Of a stretch of DNA of 18,712 bases, positions 1 to 10,400 are shown piece after piece. Numbering within the stretch: position 1 is the first letter of the stretch; each line of letters opens with the position of its first letter. Both the position numbers and the translations under genes were made by a program. The DNA is taken from contig JAAENB010000545.1 of assembly GCA_024224995.1 (NCBI GenBank), positions 1 to 18,712 of the forward strand, given 5' to 3'. Under the pieces are notes generated by a model. The model did no database searches, had not been told where the DNA came from, and saw only the letters and a list, made by a program, of their open reading frames with translations. The stretch comes from a bacterium (GTDB lineage: Bacteria; Spirochaetota; UBA4802; UBA5550).

Positions 1-1458
1 CACCTGCTTTATTTTATATGAGTCCCCAACAACAGGAATAACCCGTCCACTCTCCCCCGCTAAAGTCTTTTCAAATATATCAATCCCGCTCTCTCTATCC
101 AGGGGCTTCATTCCCATTGTATTCTCTAAAAATTTTTCAGTCTCCTCATCAACACTCATTCCGCCATCTTTCCACAGGGGCCAGTTAATAGAGATGGTCT
201 TCCCGTTCCGCTCTCCACTGTTCACCAGGGACTCTCTTAAGCCCGCAAAGCTATCCATAAAACTGTTGGCAAACGCATAATCGGATTGCCCAATATTACC
301 GATAACCGCAGCCAGGCCGGAAAACAGGACAAAGAAATCGAGCTTCTCATTCTTAAATGCTTCATCCAGAAAAACAGTCCCCTGCACCTTGGGTGCCAGA
401 ACTGCTTCCATATTTTCCCTGGTTTTCTTTATCGTAAGAGCATCTTTTGTAACACCTGCGCAGTGAAGAACCCCGTTAATTTCATTAAAGCGGGATTTAA
501 CGGCAGCCGCCAATTCCCGGCATTTTTCTTCCCTTGAAACATCGGCCTGGATATAGACCACTTCAGCTCCTAGAGACTCCAGTTCTTTTATCCGGGCTCT
601 TTTTTCCCGGTTCAACCGGGAACGGCCGGTAAGAACCAACCGGGCTTTTACTTTCCGGGCCAGGTACTCTGCGAACACCAGTCCCAGGCCTCCGGTTCCA
701 CCGGTAAGAAGATACACCCCATTTTCCCGTAGTGTTTCATTTTCAGGTACCTCATCATCAGGATTGTATTCAGTGAGTTGTTTGACAAAACGGATATCTC
801 CATCATACCGGGTTTCAACATCATTGTCGGCAGCGGGATCGAATTCAGCCAGGATTCGATCTAATAATGCGGGAGAATCCATTCGATACTGTTCTCCGGC
901 CTCACTTATGATTTCAAGAGTCTTATACAAAAGACGGGGATTTTCAAGACGAAGACTCTTAACAAAGCCGCTAACAGCTTCAAATTGCGGCTGCGGTTTA
1001 TCCAAACTACGGGGATAACAGTATACCAGGCGGATAGTATTTTTGGACTTCTTCTTCCACAGAATTTTACTAAGATAAAAAAGTGAATAGAGCCCGGTAT
1101 TGAGCTGCTCCTTAAGAGCATTCTTGCTTTCAACAAAACTGTTCCCGGCCCACAGGTGAAGAATTTTTTCCGGCTCCAGGTTCAGCATCTTCAGCTCATC
1201 CATCAATTGCCGGTAATCGGACTCCCTGGCAGGATTGATCTCATATTCAAGGTCTCCCAGGTTTTTATACGTTTTACCGGCCCTAACATGAATAACAGGA
1301 GATGAAATCCCAGGGGTTCTTAATCGTTCTTTAAAGATACCCGATACTTTTTCTTTTGTATCAAAAACCAGGAGCGGACCAAAGCTGCCCGGATCAATCC
1401 CGGTATTGGGATTTCCTGTTTCCTGAGGTTCCCATACCGGCTGGAAATACATCCGAAC
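1..1458 (-). other. Ketoreductase domain of module 2 (KR2), catalytic Ser replaced by Gly
   Basis: Residues about 3325-3810, to the window edge. TGGTGGLG (3576-3583) and HCAGVTKDA (Asp3663, B-type position) are present, and Tyr3718 lies in SDYAFAN. The residue 13 before Tyr, the SDR catalytic Ser, is Gly3705 (LFSGLAAV). An adjacent Ser3704 might partly replace it. Activity is uncertain. Confidence 0.8.
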
Positions 1459-4400
1459 AGGGAGCGGTGCAGAATGCTCCATCGCTCTAACGGAAAAATC
1501 CTTCATTTTTATAAGCACCCGGCCCGTTGAATCAATGATCCGGATCATAAACTTTTTGATAGTGTGTGAAGCATGAGTTTCGGGCTGTTCCCCGGAAACT
1601 TCCGTAACATAGGCATAACAGGTTTCCGGCAGAGAGTCCAGTATCTCAATATCGCCCAATGCAAAGGGTACAAACGAAGCGCCGGGCAGATTCCCGGAAC
1701 CATCCATTACACCAAGAACTGTCTGCAGCGCTCCATCCATTAATGATGGGTGCAGAATAAAATCCTTAAAATCTCCCTTGAGCATAAGAGGCAGCTCCAG
1801 GTATGATAGGGCTTCGGTGTTATTGCAAAATAATTCTTTAATCGATTGGAGCGCAGGCCCGTACTGTAAACCAGCGGTCCGGAAGAGCCGGTAACACTCA
1901 TCACTGCTCTTTGACTCAATGCATCGTTCCTTTACCGCGTTTATATCAATAAATTCCGGGCTCTGTTGAGACTCCCGGTTTTTTTCAACAGATATTTCCC
2001 CTTGAGCATGAACCAGTTTTTGCTCATTTCCCCTGGTAGCAACCTCAAACTCCACAAGGTTTTCTCCGGGATAAAGACTAATAAAAACCTCCGGTGATGA
2101 GACATCAACAGTAACCGGACGAGCCCATACAATATTCTTTAATCGCCGGACACCGGTTTTTAGACCGGCATGCTCCCCGGCAACCCTGGCCATCTCCAGG
2201 TAGACGACTCCGGGCAGAATACTGTTCTGCCCAACAATAAAATCTCTGAGAAAAAACTCATCTCCTGTTAAGATTTTTTTAAAGCACTGTTCTTCCAGGG
2301 TCGATTCATTCGAATCGAGCACAGGATGGAGCCCCTCAAATTTCCTGTCCCTGCCGGGTTTTCCGGTTTCCGGAACCCAGAACCGTTCCCGTTGAAAGGG
2401 ATAGGTTGGCAATGAGATACGATTGGGCAAACAATCCGAATATAACAACTTCCAGTCTACAGAGACCCCGGAAACCCAGAGTTTTCCCAGCTTGGCAAGT
2501 TTCCTGTCATCAATAATAATCTTTAAGAATTCTTCTCCTTCACGCCCTTCAAAAATTTTTTCCGATTTTGTTCTGCTCTTTATATTCCCCTGGCAAAGGT
2601 CTTTTATCGCTGCATATCCACCGCAATAGGCAGCTAATTTCTTTTTTAATTCCATTACTGTTGAAGCAACAATTGCCAGCCGCTCTTCCATTGCTTCACG
2701 GCCCACCTGTAGAGTATAGGCAATATCCCGGAAAAAGGGCGAGAGCGTATGTTCATGAGTGTTCACCGCTTCGTTATTTGCTTCACAAAGCAGGGAGGCG
2801 AAAGATTGTATTGATAGAGTATTAAAAAAAGCCGGTAAATCCACATGAGTATTATATTTTTCATTAACGGTATTCGCAAAGAGTGCGATGGTTACCGTAT
2901 CAAAACCATATTCTCTCATATCGTCTTCAAATTCTATATATTTTTCATCAACCTTCAAAATACCCGCTGCAATCTCCACCAGGTCTTGCCGAACCCGGGA
3001 TACCGGCTCCCGCTCCTCCAAAAAACGCAGCAGGTTGCCGACATACACATCAAGCCCCTCTTTGGTCTTCGCGGAAAGCACAACGACCTGTTCCCCTTCT
3101 CCCGAACCTTGAACCTCAAACTTCGAACATTGAACCTCTTCAATCACAACATGGGCATTGGTTCCGCCAAACCCAAAGGAACTTATTCCCGCACGTCTGG
3201 GAATCTCGCGATTTTCAGTATCTTTCAAAGCTTTCCAGGAAATTGTTTCCCGTACAATGTAAAAGGGAGAATTTTCCAGTTCAATATAGGGATTCAGCTC
3301 CTTGCAATGAATACTGGCAGGAAGAGTATGGTTTTTCATGGCCAGAACTACTTTGAGCAGGCCCGCGATCCCGGCCGCTGTTTCCAGGTGCCCGATATTT
3401 GTTTTTACCGAACCCAGACCGCAATAAGCTTCTCCTGAAAAAATCTTCCCTCTTCTTTGATATAACTTTTTAAAAGCTTTTCTAAGCCCGTTAACCTCAA
3501 TAGGATCACCAAGACCAGTGCCGGTCCCATGAGCTTCTATATAGGTTATTGTTGCCGGATCGATATCACTTTTTTCATATGCTTCGATTAATAATTCCGC
3601 CTGGGCATTGGGATTGGGAGTTGTTAAGGAATTAACATGCCCTCCATGATTTTCAGAAGATCCCCGGATAACTCCATAAATATGATCCCGGTCTGCCAGA
3701 GCCTGGTCCAGGGATTTTAGCAGGACAACACCGGCCCCCTCTCCCCGCACATAGCCATTGGCGCCGGCATCAAAAGTCTTACATCGGCCGTTAATGCTCA
3801 GAAAGCCGGCCTTACTTAAAGAGATATACACCTCGGGATTGAGAATAAAATTCACCCCTCCAACAAGAGCCATTTCGCAATTACTATTTTCTATTGCAGT
3901 CACCCCGCGATGAACCGCTACCAATGAACTGGAGCAGGCTGTATCAATAGCCTCACTGGGCCCGTGAATATTCAGAAGATAGGAAATCCTGTTCGCTGTT
4001 ATGGAATGAGAAATACCCGTAGCCATCCGGGCATCTATTTGAGTGGAATGATCCCGTAAAATATCATTGTATTCTGTAGTTGCAACTCCCACAAAAAGGG
4101 CAGTTTTGGTTCCCGAAAAATCGGAAGGTTTATACCCGGCATCCTCAATTGCCGTCCATACTGTTTCCAAAAAAATTCTCTGCTGGGGGTCCATAAGTTC
4201 GGCTTCTCGCGGAGAAATTCCAAAAAATGACGCATCAAACTTATCGGCATCTTCCATAAAACCGCCCCATTTACAATCGGTTTTATTTACCTCTTTTTTG
4301 GGATCTCCGAAGCAGGCTTCCCAATCCCAGCGATCCGGCGGAATCACACGGACAAGGTCTTTGCCCTTTTCCAAATTATGCCAAAAAATTTCCATATTTG

Positions 4401-7400
4401 GAGATTGGGGCATAACACCGCTTATACCAATGATAGCTATTCCCTGAATATTTTCCTTTCCGGGTTTTTCCTGTCCGGACTCCCGGGGAGCCGGAATCCG
4501 GAACCGGCTTTCCGAACCATATGTTTTTGAAAACGATTGCACTTCCCGGTGCAGAAAATTTTCCTTCATACTTTTTTCAAAATAATCAATAAACACCGGT
4601 TTGTACTCTTCACACAAAAACCGCGATAACGATTCCAGGGAAGGATGTTCGTAAAAAACAGGAGGTTTTAGCGTTAGATTAAACGTATCGTTTATTACAT
4701 TTACAAACTCAGTTAAGGTAATAGACTCAAAGCCATATTCACTTAAATCTTCGCCTGGTTCAATAGTATCTTCATCGATCCTTAAAATACTGCCGGCCAT
4801 TGATACAATCTTGTGCCGGATTTGCTCAAGCAGGTCTTCACTGTTCCTTTCAATATCCTGTTGTATTGAGACCTTAGCATCTTCTGTTGGTTTGCCGATG
4901 TTAAGTCCCAGGGCCCTGGTTGCCTTGTTTCTCTCTCCTTCGATTACAAGAAAACAGCTGCCCTCATATAATAATGCCTTTGAAAAAACATCAATCCCCG
5001 TCTCTCTGCTCAGTGGATGCATCCCCATTGTCCCGGAGAGCATTCGCAAAACCTGCTCATCCACTTCCATTCCGCCATCCTGCCAGAGCGGCCAGTTAAC
5101 CGATATTGTTTTTCCGCTTCGTTCCCCCTTTATTCGCAGGCTCTCTCTCTGTTCAGCGAATCTATCAAGAAAACTATTGGCATAGGCGTAACATGCCTGC
5201 CCCGCGTTTCCCTGTACCGCTGCCAACGAAGAAAAAAGTACAAAAAAATCAAGGCTTTCGTCTTTTGTTGCCGAATCCAGGTAGACTGTTCCGTAAACCT
5301 TAGGAGCCAGCACCGCTTCCATATCCTCAAAGGTTTTCCGTACGATAAGCGAGTCCCTGGTTACCCCTGCGCAATGAATAATCCCGTTTATTTGTTTAAA
5401 CCGGGATTTGATCGTGATTACAAGCTTCTTTCCCAATTTCTGTTCGGAAACATCAGCCTTTATATACACAACTTCCGCGCCCATGGATTCAAGTTTTTTG
5501 ATCTGAGCCTTTTTTACCGAATTTAAAGCAGACCGGCCCGTTAGCACCAGTTTTGCTTTCACTGTTTTGGCCAAAAATTCCGCAAAGATCGCTCCCAGTC
5601 CACCGGTGCCCCCGGTAATTAAATAGACCCCATTCTCTTTTAGCAGTTCTCTTTGTACGTGCTCTTCATTTTCGGTGATCTCTTTGTCCAGGTTGAACTC
5701 TTCCGGGACACGTATATAGCGATGTTCTCCTTCATAAAGGATCTCTGATCCGCCGGTATCACCTGCTGCAAACTCTCCAAGAATAAAATCTGCCACGCCT
5801 GCTGTTGTCATCTCCTGAAAATATTTTGAATTGCTGCGGATCTCAATTGTCTTATATACAAACCGTGGATTTTCCTGTACCACACTCTTTGCGAACCCGC
5901 TTACCGCTCCATAGTGGGGCTGAGGGGTTTTCTCACTTCCGGGATACAGGTAGAGCATCTCTATTTTTTCTTTCGGCTTTTGCTGCATAAAAATTTTACT
6001 CAGAAAAAACAGGGAATAGATGGTCGCTCCAAGCTGCTCTTTAAGAACCTCCTGTTCCGGAGAGAAACTTTCCTGTGACCACAGGTGAACAATCTTACGC
6101 GGAAACAGGTTCTCTTCTTCAAGAAATTCCAGTAATTGCCGGTAATCATGTTCGTTCTTTGGATCAATCTCAAATTCCAGGTCTTCATAAACGCAAAACA
6201 TCTCTCCCGCTTGTACAAGAATTACCCTGCTTTCGGTATCCTCACGTTCCAGGCGCTCCCGTAAAGCGTTCCCTATATCGGAACCATTGTCAAAAACCAG
6301 GAGAGTTCCGGTTTTACTATTCCCGGCAGATCCCGTGTTTTTAAATTGAATATCTGCCTTTTGCCACCGGCTGCGAAAAAACAAACACTCTATATTCTCC
6401 TGTACTACAGCCGGTGTCTTTTCCCGAACATCTTCACTCAGAAGTTCCGCAGTTAGATTCGTTGCAACTGCCAGAACCCGGCCCTGCTCATCAACTATCA
6501 AGATATCGAATTTCTTATGTTCCCCTTGAATTTCCCTTGCGTAAACATAACAGGTTTCCTGTAAGGGACGAAGAATTTTTACTTCATCCAGCTTTAAGGG
6601 CCTAAAGGGTTCCTGTATTAACCCAACCCCCAGCATTTGCAGCGCACCTTCGAATAGTGACGGATGCAGTACATATTCGTTAAAAGTACTTTTCAACTTG
6701 GGCGGAATGCTCAAGTATGCTGCGGCCTCCCCGGTGCGGCAATAGAGCTCCTGTACAACAGTAAAACCGCTTTTTAAATTTAGCCCCAGCTTTTTTGTTT
6801 TTTCATAAAACTCATTGCGCCCGATCCTGTCCTTACACCGCGTCTTAACACTTTCAATATCAAGCTTTTCTTCTATATTGGAAACGACATCATCTCCGGA
6901 ACAGTCTATTTCCGCCTGAAAATAAACCTGCCGCGTTCCATTCTCTTCCTTACCGGAGATCTCAAACCGGAACCCGGTTCCTTCCGGGTATACGCTCGAA
7001 TAGAGCTCGTTTATGGAATGGTCCAGCACTATAGGCCGTACCCAGAGCCCGTTCTTTATTGCTTGAACGCTCTCCCTTCCTGACAACTCCCCAACAACCC
7101 TGGCCATTTCAATGCAGGCGGCCGCAGGCATAACCTTTTGCCCGGCCCAGGTATAATCCTGCAGGTAAAAGTCACTCCCGTTAAGCAGCGTTGTGAACCG
7201 CTGTTCTTCCAGGGTTGAACTGTTTATGTCAATCAAGGGATGCAGTTTGTTTGCGTTCCCTTTTTTTCCTGCTGTTCCGTTCTCGTCACTTTCCGGAATC
7301 CAGTACCGTTTTCTTGCGAAAGGATAGGCCGGCAACGGAATACGGCGTGGAGTAAAATCTTTGTGCAACAGCTCCCACTCAATCTCAATTCCCGCCACCC

Positions 7401-10400
7401 AGAGCTCTGCCAGTTTTATAAGATCCTGGCCCCCGATGATCGCAAGAAAATCTTTCATGGAAACCCTGGCGCTGTTTTTTATCTTGTTATCTTTTATATT
7501 ATTGGTATAAAAGCCCTGTATATTATCTTCTCTTCGGCAATATTGCAGCAATTTCTCAGTTAGTTCATCAAAAGAGCATACCACAAAAGCCAGGCGCTCT
7601 TCCATTGACTCTCGGCCCACCTGCAAGGTGTACGCAATATTCGCAAGAATACTGTTCAATTGTTGTTCTTCTTCCGGCTCTTTCAATTCGCACCCCGGAT
7701 CGGAAGCCGACATGAGAAAATCCTCCCATCGATCCGGTAATAGTTTAAGATAATCATACATCTTTTTCGCGTATGTTTCCAGGCGTTCCTTGTTTTTCGC
7801 GGAAAGCACCATGAGCCAGGGCGGCTTGTTTTTTTGATTACTTAACTCTTTAAAATTATCGAACTCTTCAATTACCACGTGAGCGTTTGAACCGCCAAAC
7901 CCAAAAGAGCTCACCCCTGCCCGCCGGGGAACCGGTTTTCCTTCATCATCACACAAACGTTCCCAGGGCCTGGTTTCAGTTACAATATAAAAAGGACTAT
8001 CATCAAGTTTTATATAGGGATTGAGCTCTTTAAAATGAAGGTTGCCGGGGATCTTTTTATACAGCATGCTCATGAGAACCTTTATTACCCCGGCAATTCC
8101 GGCTGCTGTTTCCAGGTGGCCGATATTTGTTTTTACCGAACCGATTCCACAGTACGGCTCTTTCGGCGCGGACTTCCCGCTAATATAAAACAATTCCCTG
8201 AATGCTTTTTTAAGCCCGTTAATTTCAATAGGATCACCCAGGTCGGTCCCGGTTCCGTGTGTTTCAATATAGCTCACTGTTGCGGGATCTATCTGCGCGC
8301 CTTCATAAGCGCTGATGAGCAGCTCTGCCTGGGCATTTGGATTGGGTGCGGTTAAAGAATTGGCATGGCCGCCATGATTAACGGCTGATCCTTTTAGTAC
8401 GCCGAATATATAGTCACCGTTTGCGATTGCCCGGTTAACTGTTTTTAACAGGATCGCGCCAACGCCCTCTCCACGGACATAGCCATTTGCCCTTGAATCA
8501 AAGGTCTTGCATCGTCCGTCTTCACTGAGCATTCCCGCTTTGCTAAAAGATATGTAGAGAGTGGGACTCAGAATTACATTGACGCCTCCGGCGATTGCCA
8601 TATCACACTTTTCACTTCTTACGGCTTCTACTGCCCGGTGAAGCGCCACCAGGGAACTGGAACAGGCTGTATCAATAGCTTCACTGGGGCCGTACAGATC
8701 CAGCATATAGGATATCCTGTTTGCGATTAACGAATGAGAGACCCCGGTTGAGGTTTGGGCTTTGATCTCAATAGAATGCTCTTTTAATAATTCATTATAA
8801 TCGGTTGTGGCAACTCCGGCAAATAGCGCGGTTTTGGTGCCGGCCAGGTCCGATGCTTTATATCCCGCGTTCTCAATAGTCCGCCATACGGTTTCCATAA
8901 ATATCCGCTGCTGCGGGTCCATCAGCTCTGCTTCCCGCGGAGAAATGCCAAAAAAAGCTGCGTCGAATTTGTCCACGGATTTTATAAACCCGCCCCATTT
9001 TACATTGGTCCTGTTCGATTCGGTTTTAGGATCTCCGTAATACTCTTCCCAGTCCCAGCGGTTTTTCGGAATCTCGGAAACCATGTCCTTGCCATCTTCC
9101 AGGTTCCGCCAGAAAACCTCCAGGTTTTCCGACTGGGGCATCATTCCGCTCATTCCAATAATAGCCACGGGCTCATTTATAAACTGAGTTTTTATATACT
9201 GCCGTATCCCCCGGACCCCGCTGCTGCGGAGCCGGTTCCCATGCCCCGTTTCTTTTGCGGGGTCATGATTTACCATGGTAGCAATCATCTTTACATTGTC
9301 ATGATAATAATCGAGAAAAAAGTCTTTATATTCCCTTTGCAAATACAGAGCAAAGGAGCCAATAGACCGGTGTTCAAAAAGAACGGACGGAGTCATTCCC
9401 AGGTTATACTTTTTATTGACATCGTTGGTCATTTGTGTAAGCGTGATTGAATTAAACCCGAATTCATCCATATCCCGGTCCAGGTCAATCTCTTTTTCCC
9501 GGATCATTAAGAGTTTTGAAACAATCTTTACTATATCTTTCCGGATACGCCTGAGCAGGTCTCTTTCATCCGCCAGGATTACCAGCCGCGAATTATCATG
9601 AGCGGTGATTGGTGTTTTATCCCGATCCTGGTTCTCAAACTCGGCCTCAATAAGTTCCCACAGGTCTTTAATTATATGCTCATATTCTCCCTGGGTATAG
9701 GCTTCCCGTAATTTATTTCTTTGTATCTTTCCGCTGGTTGTTTTAGGAATTCTTAATACCGGGATCATGTGATTGAGCTTGAGCCCCATTTCCGCGTAAA
9801 TATATTTTTTCAACTCTATTGCCAGGATGGCCATTTCCTTTAATTTTTTGTCTTTATTTTGTATAAAAGCAATAATCTCATCTTCCTGGAGCTCCTTACT
9901 AAAGGCTCCAAGTACAGCCACTCGTCCCAGTTCTATTCCCGCCACATTTTCGGCGACCCGCTCAATATCATGGGAATAATAATTCTGGCCATTAACAAAT
10001 ATAATATCTTTAGCCCGTCCTGTTATAATGAGCCTGCCATTTTTCATAAGTCCCAGGTCGCCGGTATCGAGCCAGCCATCCGGGGTTTTTACCCTGTTTG
10101 TTGCGGCCTGGTTCTTATAATATCCTGATGTTACATTGTCGCCCTTGATTTGAATATTTCCAATAACAGACTCAGGAACAGGCCTGTTATGCTCATCAAC
10201 GATCCGTAACGGGGAACCTTCCAGGGGATATCCCACATCCACGAAATTGACTCCTCCGGGGTCTCCGTGCTCAACTTCCTTTACCGTGCCCCCCACCTCT
10301 AGAAATTCTCTGGCCAGGGTAACTGACTGAATTTCCTCTTCTTCCGGCGGGGGAAATGCTGCCGCTAAACTCGCTTCCGCAAGGCCGTATACCGGGTACA

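Noticed and set aside
2845..3438. Plus-strand ORF of 197 codons opposite KS2
   Set aside because: Antisense shadow of the PKS frame; the opposite strand has complete KS motifs throughout.
7243..7860. Search for an acyltransferase domain between KS1 and the DH-like domain
   Set aside because: Only about 205 residues are available, no GHSxG motif is present, and the linker matches the short post-KS type, so no AT is called.
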